The notes beneath the pieces were generated by a model that worked only from the letters and a program-made list of their open reading frames with translations, had not been told where the DNA came from and made no database searches. Made by a program: the position numbers and the translations under genes. 64,000 nt of DNA from Campylobacter concisus (lineage in GTDB: Bacteria; Campylobacterota; Campylobacteria; Campylobacterales; Campylobacteraceae): assembly GCF_015679985.1 (NCBI RefSeq), contig NZ_CP049239.1:930001-994000 (forward strand), in the 5' to 3' direction. How positions within the stretch are numbered: position 1 is the first letter of the stretch; every line of letters starts with the position of its first letter. This document shows, in pieces, positions 1 to 8,668 of this stretch.

Positions 1-484
1 CAAGTTTATTACACTCACTAGCGCACGCTCCGCAAAGTATGCAGTCCCATTCAAGCGCTACTTTTTCATACTCTTTTTGACTTTGCTTACAGCCTTTTTC
101 TGCGCTAAATTCTGACTTAGCAGTAATGCTAGGCTTTATCTTGCGTAAATTTTCGATACTTGGTTCCCAGTCCACCATAAGATCAGAGATGACCCTGAAA
201 TTTCCAAGTGGAGAAATTCTTATGCTCTCTGGATTGTCATACTCAGCCAAAAGCTCATTCATCTTTGTATCACAGGCTAGATATGAGTGTCCATTTACTC
301 TAACAGCGCACGCTCCACATATCGCTGAACGGCAAGATGCTGTGAAATTTAACGTCGCATCCTTTTTTTGTTTGATATCAAGAAGCACTGTTAAAAGAGT
401 TTTGCCTTTGATCTCTTCATTTGTTAGCTCATAAGTTGATTCATATTTTTTAGTTCCGTCAAAGCGGTCGATAATAATTTTCAT
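1..484 (-). CDS. mfrB: Fumarate reductase (methylmenaquinol type) iron-sulfur subunit, partial
   Basis: Iron-sulfur subunit that carries electrons from the membrane quinol subunit to the flavoprotein MfrA. The start is ATG at 482-484. The reading frame stays open to the window edge, so the C-terminal part is missing. The sequence shows a plant-ferredoxin-type [2Fe-2S] ligand cluster CRSAICGAC about 50 residues in, with a later partner cysteine in YLACDTK, and the first [4Fe-4S] motif CILCGAC near the window edge. It lies 9 bases downstream of mfrA in the same operon. It is called Mfr rather than Sdh because its MfrA partner has a Tat signal, the mark of the periplasmic epsilonproteobacterial enzyme that is often labelled succinate dehydrogenase. 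Family assignment is firm; the Mfr label rests on that partner. Confidence 0.92.
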   Translation of the reverse strand, partial: MKIIIDRFDGTKKYESTYELTNEEIKGKTLLTVLLDIKQKKDATLNFTASCRSAICGACAVRVNGHSYLACDTKMNELLAEYDNPESIRISPLGNFRVISDLMVDWEPSIENLRKIKPSITAKSEFSAEKGCKQSQKEYEKVALEWDCILCGACASECNKL

Positions 485-493
485 CCTAGCTCC

Positions 494-2356
494 TTACTCT
501 GGCTTCTTGCCGTCAAGTGAAAATATGCCTGTCACAACGTCTTTGTAGCTAAGTTCGAGCTTGCCGTCTTTTAGTGTGACTATGCTGTGTTTTAAGAAAT
601 TTACATCATCTCTTTTTGGATAGTCCTCTCTTGTGTGAGCGCCACGGCTCTCAAGACGATTTTGCGCTGCAAGGCATGCTGCACGAGAAAGAAGTATAAG
701 GTTGCCAAGCTCGACATAGTCGGTAAATGCTGTATTCATGACTGGATTTTTATTTGGCACTTTGATGGCGTCATATTTTGCTTGGATAGCTTCTAAATTT
801 TTAGAGAGCTGATCTAGCTTGTCGCCTGTTCTAAAGATACCCATTAGATCCCAGTTGTTTTTACCAAGCTCTTCACGAAGCGCGTACATATCGTTCACTC
901 CGCCCTCGCCTGTTGCGATAGATTTAAATTTATCTTGCCACATTTTTACTAGCTCAGAAGTTTTCTTTCCGCTTGCAAATTTTGCATTTTGAGCGTAAGC
1001 GCCAGCACCCTTGCCAGCTAGATCGCCAGTTACAACTGCGTCAGTTAGGCTGTTTCCACCAAGGCGGTTTGCACCGTGGATAGATACACATGAAGCCTCA
1101 CCACCTACATAAATTCCAGGGATTTTTGTGCTCATATCATCAAATTTAGCTACCTCTATACCACCCATTGAGTAGTGAGCTGTTGGACGGATAGGCACTG
1201 GTTGCTCGATTAGATCGATATTTTGGAAAAGCATAGCAGTGTGGCGAATTTTTGGAAGCTTTTTCATAATAGTATCTTTGCCAAGGTGGCGAACGTCACA
1301 AAGCACGTAAGCGCTCATGCCCTCGCCAAAGCCTCTACCCTCGCGAATTTCTGTCTCGATCGCACGAGCGACGACGTCACGAGGAGCTAGTTCCATCTTT
1401 TCATGATAGTTTTTCATAAAGCGCTCGCCCTTGTTGTTTAACAAGTATCCGCCCTCGCCGCGGGCTGCTTCAGTGATTAATGTGCCACCATTTTGAACGC
1501 CAGTTGGGTGAAACTGAAGCATCTCAGGGTCTTCAAAACCAAGACCTGCTTTAAGCGCAGCAGCGATGCCATCACCAGTTGCTATAAATGGAACTGATGT
1601 GCGGTTATAAAAAATTCTAGTGTATCCGCCAGTTGCGATGACTAGAGATTTGCAAAGAACTGGGTAAATTTGACCATCTTGGATGTTGCGAAGAACGACG
1701 CCTTCAACCTTGCCATCCTCAAGACCGATCTCAAGTAGCTCATGATCCATTAGAAATTTAACGCCAGCTGTGATAGCATCGTCAAGACAGGCGTGCATCA
1801 AAACGTGACCAGTTTTATCAGCTGCGTAGTTACAGCGTTTTTTGCTAGCGCCACCCATGAAGCGAAACGCAACATCACCATTATCTTTACGGGACACGTC
1901 ACCATTATCTATACGAGAAAAGAGCATGCCATTGTGGTCTAGCTCGTGGATAACTGCGCCTGCTGCCTCGCAAAATTTCACAACTGCATCTTGATCGGCA
2001 AGATAAGCCGCACCTTTAACTGTGTCATAAGCGTGAAGCTTGAAGCTATCGCCATTACTAAAGTCAGTAACGCCGTTTATTCCGCCCTCCGCCATACAGG
2101 TCGCATTACGTGATGGCATCATCTTTGTAGCAACAACGACGGTTGAGTTTGGATATTGCTTGCGAACGGCTGTTGCTGCACGAAGTCCAGCACCGCCAGA
2201 GCCGATTATTAGCACATCAACAGATGGTAAGCCACTTTCATTGCCTTTTGGCAACTCACCAGCAAAAACATTGGTCGTACCAGCTGTTGTAGCTAGCGCA
2301 CCTACGCTGATACAGGCACTTTGTAGAAATTCTCTTCTGGTAAATTTTTCACTCAT
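494..2356 (-). CDS. mfrA: Periplasmic fumarate reductase flavoprotein subunit MfrA
   Basis: Catalytic subunit of methylmenaquinol:fumarate reductase, reducing fumarate to succinate on the periplasmic side. Residues 1-32 form a twin-arginine signal (TRREFLQ followed by a hydrophobic stretch and VFAG). The FAD dinucleotide-binding motif DVLIIGSGGAGLRAA is at about 47-61. Active-site segments of the FrdA/SdhA family are present: QFHPTGV, TEAARGEGG, RPTAHYSMGG and HGANRLGGNSL. The histidine that carries covalent FAD in E. coli FrdA (in SHTVAAEGG) aligns with Ala85 here (NATCMAEGG), so the FAD may be non-covalent. At 620 residues it is a normal length. The start is supported by AGGAAG before ATG 2356. 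It is the first gene visible in the operon and mfrB follows. Confidence 0.93.
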   Translation of the reverse strand: MSEKFTRREFLQSACISVGALATTAGTTNVFAGELPKGNESGLPSVDVLIIGSGGAGLRAATAVRKQYPNSTVVVATKMMPSRNATCMAEGGINGVTDFSNGDSFKLHAYDTVKGAAYLADQDAVVKFCEAAGAVIHELDHNGMLFSRIDNGDVSRKDNGDVAFRFMGGASKKRCNYAADKTGHVLMHACLDDAITAGVKFLMDHELLEIGLEDGKVEGVVLRNIQDGQIYPVLCKSLVIATGGYTRIFYNRTSVPFIATGDGIAAALKAGLGFEDPEMLQFHPTGVQNGGTLITEAARGEGGYLLNNKGERFMKNYHEKMELAPRDVVARAIETEIREGRGFGEGMSAYVLCDVRHLGKDTIMKKLPKIRHTAMLFQNIDLIEQPVPIRPTAHYSMGGIEVAKFDDMSTKIPGIYVGGEASCVSIHGANRLGGNSLTDAVVTGDLAGKGAGAYAQNAKFASGKKTSELVKMWQDKFKSIATGEGGVNDMYALREELGKNNWDLMGIFRTGDKLDQLSKNLEAIQAKYDAIKVPNKNPVMNTAFTDYVELGNLILLSRAACLAAQNRLESRGAHTREDYPKRDDVNFLKHSIVTLKDGKLELSYKDVVTGIFSLDGKKPE

Positions 2357-2753
2357 TGATAACTTCCTATCTTAGTAAATTTTTAGCGTTTAAAACGCAC
2401 CGCCAGTTCATTTCTTAATATTTTTTAAAACAACTATATTAATTAAATAATTAATAATAAAAGATTACATTAAATTTACTTAAAAGAAACATAAAGATTT
2501 ATTTTAGATTAAGAAATGAGAGCTAATATTAAAATCAAAAAGGATAAAATAGGCTTTTAAAGGTAATTTATATAAATTTAATGGTAGAAAAATTTATAAG
2601 ATATATAAAAATTTCTACCAATTTGAAGTTTATTTTTATTTTTGAGTTTTTAAGCTTTAGAAGCTCTTTTTTAGGATATTAGAAAGATAAATTTGCTTTT
2701 ATACTTAAATAAATATATTAAATATAATAAATAACATTATTTTTGTCCTATTA
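2357..2753. other. Intergenic region with no gene, upstream of mfrA
   Basis: About 400 bases of very AT-rich DNA between the binding-protein gene and mfrA, both read leftward. It should hold the mfrA promoter and the end of the uptake operon. I see no open frame with a ribosome binding site on either strand. The one clear structure is the imperfect palindrome at 2582-2620, listed separately. Confidence 0.6.
2582..2620. repeat. Near-perfect 17-bp inverted repeat
   Basis: The left arm TGGTAGAAAAATTTATA (2582-2598) and the right arm (2604-2620) are reverse complements except at two positions, with loop AGATA. It lies about 130 bases beyond the stop of the binding-protein gene. It could be the operon terminator, but no T-run follows it in that direction. 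It could also be an operator or processing site in the mfrA leader. Confidence 0.6.
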
Positions 2754-3767
2754 TCAGAATTCACCCTTTGGGTGCAAAATTTCTTTTAGCTCGCTATCAC
2801 TTAGCTTGTAGTTATAAAATCTCTCGTAAAACTCTCTTGTTTTTTGCTCTAAATTTAGGTCGCTAAACTGCTCTGGGTAAAATGTCTTAGCCAGCCAAAG
2901 CGGATATAACGCACCTTCAGCGCTTCTTACGCTCCAAAGATAAACGCCACTTGGCACTACAAAAATTTCTCCATTTTGCACAGCTTTTAGCTTAGCAAAT
3001 GATGCATTTTTAGCGATAGCATCGGCACTTTTTTGTGAATTTGTGATGATTATGTCTGGGTTAAAGATGATGACTTGCTCTTCGTTTATCGCTTTTGAAA
3101 TTTTAAAATCCCCATCGCTTAGCTCTGAGCTTAAATTTATACCACCAGCCACGCTAATATACTCAGCGCCGATATCTTTTGAGCTGATGGTGTTAAAGTT
3201 TCCTGAGCTATAGTTAAGCACCAAAACTCTCTTTTTTGGCGTTAAATTTGCTGTTTTTTGGCTTACAAATTTTATGTTGTCGTTAAAATAGTCATTAAAC
3301 TCACGCGCCCTTTTTACGCTCTTTTCGCCCCAAATTTCAGCGATCTTGCTAAAGCTATCTTGTATCTCTTTGATGCTTTGAAATTTATCTATCTTCACAA
3401 CTGCGATGCCAGCGCTCTCAAGCTGAGCCTTGCTATTTTCATCAAACATCATACCAACTGGCCCAAAAACAACTTGCGTTTTTGACGCGATGATAGTCTC
3501 GACGCTGCTACTTAGCATGCCACTTTTGTTATCGTTGCTCTTTATTTTTGGAAAAATTTTTGACATGAGCGCAGGCAGTTTTGGCGCACCGCTAATTATA
3601 TGATCCTCGTTACCAAGCATCGCAGAGACTTGCACAAAAGCCCCTATCAAAGGCGTCGCACGCTCGATCACATCAGGCACTTCTACCTTTTTATCGTCGC
3701 CATCAAGCACCACTCTTGCTTGCAAACTAACAAGCAAAAAAGCCAAAAGCAAAATTTTCTTAAACAT
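2754..3767 (-). CDS. Periplasmic metal-chelate ABC transporter substrate-binding protein
   Basis: FecB/BtuF-type (periplasmic binding protein class) receptor that would hand an iron- or other metal-chelate to the permease encoded upstream. The signal peptide is FKKILLLAFLLVSLQA at the N-terminus. The body has the two-lobe family pattern, with ERATPLIGAF early, a helical linker around residues 130-170, and PSGVYLWSVRSAEGALYPLW near the end. The start is ATG 3767, preceded by AAAGGAG; a longer frame to 3797 would push the signal peptide inward and has no better site. It is the last gene of the uptake unit, 11 bases after the ATPase gene. The ligand cannot be read from the sequence; iron-siderophore, haem, cobamide or nickel chelate are all possible. 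Confidence 0.85.
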   Translation of the reverse strand: MFKKILLLAFLLVSLQARVVLDGDDKKVEVPDVIERATPLIGAFVQVSAMLGNEDHIISGAPKLPALMSKIFPKIKSNDNKSGMLSSSVETIIASKTQVVFGPVGMMFDENSKAQLESAGIAVVKIDKFQSIKEIQDSFSKIAEIWGEKSVKRAREFNDYFNDNIKFVSQKTANLTPKKRVLVLNYSSGNFNTISSKDIGAEYISVAGGINLSSELSDGDFKISKAINEEQVIIFNPDIIITNSQKSADAIAKNASFAKLKAVQNGEIFVVPSGVYLWSVRSAEGALYPLWLAKTFYPEQFSDLNLEQKTREFYERFYNYKLSDSELKEILHPKGEF

Positions 3768-3778
3768 ATATTCTCCTT

Positions 3779-4555
3779 TCAATCCACCATCACGCAAGAG
3801 TAATGCTCGCGCTCATCGACGATATTTTTCACCACTCGTATATCTACGCCGTAAATTTTCTTTAAATTTTCGCCATTCATCACCTCGCTAGCCTCGCCGT
3901 AGATGTAGTTTTTATCACGCCCAAGCATCGCAACCTTTGCATTTAGATAAAAGACCTGCTCTGGCTGATGCGAGGTGAGGATAATGATGTAGCCTTGCTT
4001 TGCGAGCTTTTTTATCTCTTTTAAAACTCGCATTTGATTACCAAAGTCTAAATTTGTCGTTGGCTCGTCAAGTAGCATAACCTTTGAGCGTTGCGCTAAA
4101 GCCCTAGCTATCAGCACCATTTGCCGCTCGCCACCGCTTAGATCGGTGTAAATTTTATCTTTAAAGCTCTCTAAATTTAGCGTCTTTAACGCATCTAGCG
4201 CTATCTTCTCATCCTCTTTGCTAGGGCGCTCAAATATACCAAGTCTGGCATTTGCACTCATCATCACCACGTCAAAAACGTTAAAAGCAAATGGCGGCGT
4301 GTGAGCTTGCGGGACGTAGCTTATAAAGCTTGCTCGCTCTTTTTCGCTCATTTTTAGCGCATCTTTGCTGTCTATTAAAATTTCGCCCCCAAGTGGCTTT
4401 AAAAAGCCAAGTATAGTCTTAAACGTCGTCGTTTTGCCAACGCCATTGCTACCAAGCAGGCAAAAGATGTCGCCATCTTGTAAATTTGCATTGAAATTTT
4501 CTATAACGACCTTTTTGTCGTAGCCGCAGCTTAAATTTTTTATCTCAAATTTCAC
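3779..4555 (-). CDS. ABC transporter ATP-binding protein, FecE family
   Basis: ATPase that drives metal-chelate import. Walker A is LLGSNGVGKTT (about residues 34-44), the signature is LSGGERQ, Walker B is VMLLDEPTTNLD, and the switch histidine is in ILTSHQPE. At 258 residues it is typical for FecE/BtuD. The start codon is GTG and overlaps the permease stop (GTGA), with AAAGGG upstream, so the two are translationally coupled. Its partners are the FecCD permease directly upstream and the binding protein directly downstream. Confidence 0.92.
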   Translation of the reverse strand: MKFEIKNLSCGYDKKVVIENFNANLQDGDIFCLLGSNGVGKTTTFKTILGFLKPLGGEILIDSKDALKMSEKERASFISYVPQAHTPPFAFNVFDVVMMSANARLGIFERPSKEDEKIALDALKTLNLESFKDKIYTDLSGGERQMVLIARALAQRSKVMLLDEPTTNLDFGNQMRVLKEIKKLAKQGYIIILTSHQPEQVFYLNAKVAMLGRDKNYIYGEASEVMNGENLKKIYGVDIRVVKNIVDEREHYSCVMVD

Positions 4556-5562
4556 GCAAAACCCTTTTTGCTCTTATAGAGTAGATAGACAAAAAGAGGC
4601 GCGCCAACTAGCGAAGTGATGACGCCAAGTGGGATCTCGCTTACCATTAGACTGCGTGAAGTGGTATCAACTATCAGTAAAAATAGCCCTCCACCAAGCA
4701 GTGAAGCTGGAAAGAGCGTGATGAAATTTGCCCCCACGACAAAGCGCATGATGTGAGGGATGACAAGCCCCACCCAGCCCACGATACCGCAAAATGAGAC
4801 ACAAGTAGCGGTTAGAAGCGTTGAAGCGATGATGATTATGATGTTGTAAAATTTTACATTTAGCCCCATCGCCCTAGCCTCTTCTTCGCCAAAACTAAGC
4901 GTATTTAGCTTGTAGCGAAGCATGAAAAGTGGCACAAGGCAGATCATGACTACGCAAAAAAGTAGAGCTAAATTTTTATATCCGCCGCTTCTTGCTAGGC
5001 TTCCCATCAGCCAAAAAGTAACTTCTGGTAGCTTATCCTCGCTGTCAGCTAGAAATTTTATGAGCGAGCTAAGCGCTCCAAAAAGAGATGAGATGACGAT
5101 GCCAGTTAGTACCATCACGAGTAAATTTAGCCTGCCCTTTGCGATGACACTGCTTATAAAAACGACGGCGAAAACGGCAAAAAGACCGCAAGCAAAAGCG
5201 CTAAGCTGCACGCCTATGTAGTTAAAATTTAAGATGATAGCCACGCTAGCTCCCACAGCTGCACCACTTGAGACACCAAGGATGTCAGGCGAGACTAAAG
5301 GATTTTTAAAAAGACCTTGATAGACAGCTCCAGAGCTAGCAAGCGCTGCTCCAACAAGGACGGCAAAAAGCACCCTTGGCAAACGAATGAGCGTAAAAAC
5401 CGTGTAGCCTTGCTCGTCGCTTGGTTGCTCGTTTAAAATGGCTGATCTTATAAACTCAAAAATTTGAGCGTAGCTTATCTCGTAGCGTCCGATACCTAGC
5501 GAAAAAAAGAGCACCAGCAAAAGAAGCGCAAATAATGCGAAAATGATCTTTTTGCTACTCAA
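4552..5562 (-). CDS. ABC transporter permease, FecCD/BtuC family
   Basis: Inner-membrane permease of the metal-chelate importer, with about ten membrane segments in 336 residues. Family hallmarks are RLPRVLFAVLVGAALASSGAV (residues about 53-73), NPLVSPDILGVSSGAAVGA and the C-terminal SEIPLGVITSLVGAPLF. It starts with TTG, because an in-frame stop lies two codons upstream and no ATG is close; GGGAG sits seven bases before the TTG. The gene overlaps the methyltransferase by 8 bases and the ATPase by 4, so the block is tightly coupled. Confidence 0.9.
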   Translation of the reverse strand: MSSKKIIFALFALLLLVLFFSLGIGRYEISYAQIFEFIRSAILNEQPSDEQGYTVFTLIRLPRVLFAVLVGAALASSGAVYQGLFKNPLVSPDILGVSSGAAVGASVAIILNFNYIGVQLSAFACGLFAVFAVVFISSVIAKGRLNLLVMVLTGIVISSLFGALSSLIKFLADSEDKLPEVTFWLMGSLARSGGYKNLALLFCVVMICLVPLFMLRYKLNTLSFGEEEARAMGLNVKFYNIIIIIASTLLTATCVSFCGIVGWVGLVIPHIMRFVVGANFITLFPASLLGGGLFLLIVDTTSRSLMVSEIPLGVITSLVGAPLFVYLLYKSKKGFA

Positions 5563-6394
5563 ATTTCATCTCCCGCACGTCCCACCAGATAAGATAGCTC
5601 CTCGTCTCTCTTTTAAATTTAAAGCCGCTTTTGGTCTTTGTGAGGTAGCTTTTTACATTTTCTTTGTAAATTTCTTCTTTTTCAGGCGCGATCTCACCGA
5701 CAAATCTAAAATAAGAAAACGCCTCTTCAAGGCTAGCAAAATCCCTCTCATAAATGGTGTCGATTATCTTTAAATTTGGATTTGCCCCCATGTCATAGGC
5801 GATGTTAAAGATAAAGTTGTAGCCAAATCTCCTATCGCTAAGAGCTGCCTCTTTTTCATCTTTTATCCCTTTTAAGAAGTCTTGCCAGATATCTTTTAGG
5901 CTTGGATGATCTGGTAAAAACGAGGTCATCACGACATATTTTTTAGCAAATCTGCAAAGCTTTTTTATATCAAAAAGACCAACCGAGCGTGATGCTAGCA
6001 CGATGTCATGTTTTGGCAAGCCCTTTATGCTCGCCTCATCACTCCAGTCTTTTTGGATGAAATTTATATTTTTTACTCCAGCCTCTTTTGCATTTTTCTT
6101 GGCGTATTCAAGCATTTTTGCAAACGGATCTAGCGCACTAACGCTCTTTGCTAGCTTTGCAAGTGGCAAGCTAAGCCTTGCTGGACCACACCCCACGTCA
6201 AGCACGCTGTCATCTTTTGTGATAGGCAGGTTTGAGAGTAAATTTAGTGTAGAGGCCGTCTCCATGCCGGTCATCTCATTATACATATCTGCGTAATCAT
6301 CCCAGTTTACGCCGCCATCTTTGCCCTTTACTTTTTGTAAAGTAGGCAAAAACATTCGCTCCAAAATCGCTTGATAATCAACCAGCCCTTGCAT
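5555..6394 (-). CDS. Class I SAM-dependent methyltransferase inside the uptake operon
   Basis: Rossmann-fold methyltransferase of 279 residues. The SAM-binding motif I is VLDVGCGPARLSLPL (about residues 64-78), followed by an acidic strand end in SALDPF and a later KHDIVLASRSVG region like motif IV. An N-terminal extension of about 60 residues precedes the fold. The start is ATG 6394 with AAAGGGAGAGAG just before it. It sits between the TonB receptor and the permease and overlaps the permease start, so it is co-expressed with the transporter. I cannot name the substrate. Modification of the imported chelate, or of a precursor of a native metallophore, is a guess from position only. Confidence 0.8.
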   Translation of the reverse strand: MQGLVDYQAILERMFLPTLQKVKGKDGGVNWDDYADMYNEMTGMETASTLNLLSNLPITKDDSVLDVGCGPARLSLPLAKLAKSVSALDPFAKMLEYAKKNAKEAGVKNINFIQKDWSDEASIKGLPKHDIVLASRSVGLFDIKKLCRFAKKYVVMTSFLPDHPSLKDIWQDFLKGIKDEKEAALSDRRFGYNFIFNIAYDMGANPNLKIIDTIYERDFASLEEAFSYFRFVGEIAPEKEEIYKENVKSYLTKTKSGFKFKRETRSYLIWWDVREMKFE

Positions 6395-6449
6395 CTCTCT
6401 CCCTTTGGTTATTTAAATCTGCCCTACAAAAAGGACAAATTTAAAGAGC

Positions 6450-6476
6450 CTAAAGCCAAAATAAATTTGGCTTTAG
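6450..6476 (-). terminator. Hairpin after the TonB receptor gene
   Basis: A perfect 11-bp stem (CTAAAGCCAAA and its complement) with a 5-base loop, 9 bases beyond the receptor stop. No long T-run follows, so it may attenuate rather than end transcription, letting the receptor be expressed above the downstream genes. Confidence 0.5.
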
Positions 6477-6484
6477 TTTTGGTT

Positions 6485-8668
6485 TTAGAATTTAACCTGA
6501 GCTGAAAGCATGAAGGTTCTGCTTTGTCCTAAGAAAAGCGAGGTTCCGCGTCCAGCAATCGCTCCATCTACATCAGATGGGAACATTCCTGCCCAGTATT
6601 TTTTATCAAAGAGGTTATTTATGTCAAATCTTATAGTTGTCTCTTTGCCCAGCCAAGCTTTTGTAGTGTATCTAGCTCCAATATCGGTTGTGAAGTAGCC
6701 ATTTACGCTATGAGCATTAGCATTGTCGATGTAGCGTTTGCCTGTGTAGTGGAAATTTGTTGTAAATGCAAGTTTGTTTGTGTTTGGCACAGCGTAGTCA
6801 AACAAGACATTTGTTTGAAATTTTGGCTCACCGATAACTGTTTTGCCTTCAGACACGCCATCTTTAGCATTTTTTATCTTAGCATCAAGAAGTGTAAAGC
6901 CACCATACATACTTAATGTGTCAACAAGCTTTCCGCCAGTAGTTAGCTCAAAGCCGCGGTTTCTTTGTGTGCCTTGAATTTTATACTCTGCACTTGCTCC
7001 GCTACCGACTAGATATGCTACCGGGCGTTTGATCTCAAAGATCGCAGCTGATAGATCAAGCTCACCTAGTCTTGCTTTCGCACCGATCTCATATTGTTTG
7101 CTTCTAATAGGCTCTACTGTTAAAGTCTCACCTGCTCTAGGTCCTCTTCTAAAAGTATAAGTTGATTGTTCATTTGAGATACTATCTGCATAAGTAGTAT
7201 AAAGGCTTACGTTTTCAACTGGCTTATAGACAAGGCTTACACCGTAGTTAAAGCCACTTTTATCATAGTTTTTCTCTTTAGATGGATCTAGCTTATAGCT
7301 TGTAAACCAGCTTCTTGAAACTGATAAGATAGTGCTGAAGTAGTCATTAAATTTAATATCATCAACAACAGAAATATTTTTCATATCGCTACTACTACTT
7401 TTATATCTACCACTTCCTTTTGCTACATGTGGATCGTTAAAGATTCTTGGGTTATACAAATTTGACGTGCCAAGATTTGCTCTACCGCCACTATTTCTAG
7501 CACTATAAATAGTCCAGCGGTATCCATTTGTAGCTACGGCAAAATTATGCGATAAAGGACCTGTTTCAAAATTTGTCAAACCTTTTAAAAACCAGCTGTC
7601 TACATCAAATCTGCCAGATGGACCACTGCCACCACTTTTAGTAACTTCATAATCTCCATTTTGATTTAAGAATTTTCCATCGGTGCCATACATATCACGG
7701 ATAGCCTTTTGCCACTGATAGCCACCTTCAAAATACCAGTTCTCTGTTGGGGCGTATTTTAGTTTTACACTAGCTGTCGTTGTTTTAAGGTGATTGCCAC
7801 CAAAAGACTGCTCAAGTCCGCGTTTGGTATCTTTTACAGGGCTTGGTACGTCAAAGTCTGCAACTCCGTTTGTTAATGGCATACTAAATCCACCTGGCAT
7901 ACCTGAGTTTTTATGCTCATAGTGACTAAAGTTTGTCTCAAGTGTTAAATTCTCTGTAAGATAAAAATCAAGTCCAAGTGAGGCTAAGCGACGAGAGAAT
8001 TTACTATCTTTAGCGTTCTTTTCTCCACCTGAGTAGTAAAATACACCCCTATATCCAACTTTTTCAAATTTATTTGAAGTATCAAGTCCTACACCTAAAT
8101 TTGACCTTGAGCTGTAATCAGTCCAGATGATATTTTGAAGTGGGACTGGTCGCTTACGAGAGTAGAGAAAATATCCAGAAGGTGTAGCACCACCATAAAG
8201 CGAGCCAGCAAGTCCGTTTTGGATTTGCAAGCTCTCAAACATAGCCATAGGTATAGCTGTGGTTGATGAAGCATAAAAACCATCCCAAAGGACGTTACCT
8301 ACGACTGAGCCTTGAAAGCCACGAGTTTGCGGACGACCAACATCGCCACCGCCACGATATTGAATTTGTGCTGAGGGGAAGTACCTAACTGCATCTTCAA
8401 AACCTTGAACGCCTTGATTAACAAGAACCTCTTTTGAGATCGTATTTACTTGATAAGGCATATCTATAACTTTTTTGTCAGCCAAAGGACCAGCGGCTAC
8501 TCTTTTGTTTAAAATTCCCTCATCGATGCCACTTTCGCTGATGTTGTCACCGACTGAATTTACTTCGATACCCTCAAGCTTTGTCGTTTGCACAGCAAAA
8601 ACTTGACTTAAAAAACCACTGCACATCAAAAGTGCAGCACATGTTGCAACCGAGATTTTGTAACTCAA
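6485..8668 (-). CDS. TonB-dependent siderophore-type outer-membrane receptor
   Basis: Outer-membrane beta-barrel importer energised by TonB. A signal peptide ends near VFA at residue 26. The plug domain spans about residues 55-170 (MPYQVNTISKEVL, QTRGFQG, LYGGATPSGYF). The barrel follows, with a late TonB-receptor pattern (RYTTKAWLGKETTIRFDINNLFDKKYW) and a final phenylalanine in AQVKF. At 727 residues it has the usual length for FhuE/FpvA-like receptors. The start is TTG 8668, supported by AAGGAG seven bases upstream and by the signal peptide starting right there. It heads the uptake unit. The ligand is not evident: a ferric siderophore is the family default, but nickel chelates use similar receptors in related epsilonproteobacteria. 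Confidence 0.9.
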   Translation of the reverse strand: MSYKISVATCAALLMCSGFLSQVFAVQTTKLEGIEVNSVGDNISESGIDEGILNKRVAAGPLADKKVIDMPYQVNTISKEVLVNQGVQGFEDAVRYFPSAQIQYRGGGDVGRPQTRGFQGSVVGNVLWDGFYASSTTAIPMAMFESLQIQNGLAGSLYGGATPSGYFLYSRKRPVPLQNIIWTDYSSRSNLGVGLDTSNKFEKVGYRGVFYYSGGEKNAKDSKFSRRLASLGLDFYLTENLTLETNFSHYEHKNSGMPGGFSMPLTNGVADFDVPSPVKDTKRGLEQSFGGNHLKTTTASVKLKYAPTENWYFEGGYQWQKAIRDMYGTDGKFLNQNGDYEVTKSGGSGPSGRFDVDSWFLKGLTNFETGPLSHNFAVATNGYRWTIYSARNSGGRANLGTSNLYNPRIFNDPHVAKGSGRYKSSSSDMKNISVVDDIKFNDYFSTILSVSRSWFTSYKLDPSKEKNYDKSGFNYGVSLVYKPVENVSLYTTYADSISNEQSTYTFRRGPRAGETLTVEPIRSKQYEIGAKARLGELDLSAAIFEIKRPVAYLVGSGASAEYKIQGTQRNRGFELTTGGKLVDTLSMYGGFTLLDAKIKNAKDGVSEGKTVIGEPKFQTNVLFDYAVPNTNKLAFTTNFHYTGKRYIDNANAHSVNGYFTTDIGARYTTKAWLGKETTIRFDINNLFDKKYWAGMFPSDVDGAIAGRGTSLFLGQSRTFMLSAQVKF

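Noticed and set aside
126-434. 102-codon plus-strand frame opposite mfrB
   Set aside because: The opposite strand encodes clear [2Fe-2S] and [4Fe-4S] cysteine motifs; this is its shadow.
494-2356. Succinate dehydrogenase flavoprotein
   Set aside because: The Tat signal and the lack of the FAD-linking histidine fit the periplasmic fumarate reductase Mfr, not a cytoplasmic-facing Sdh.
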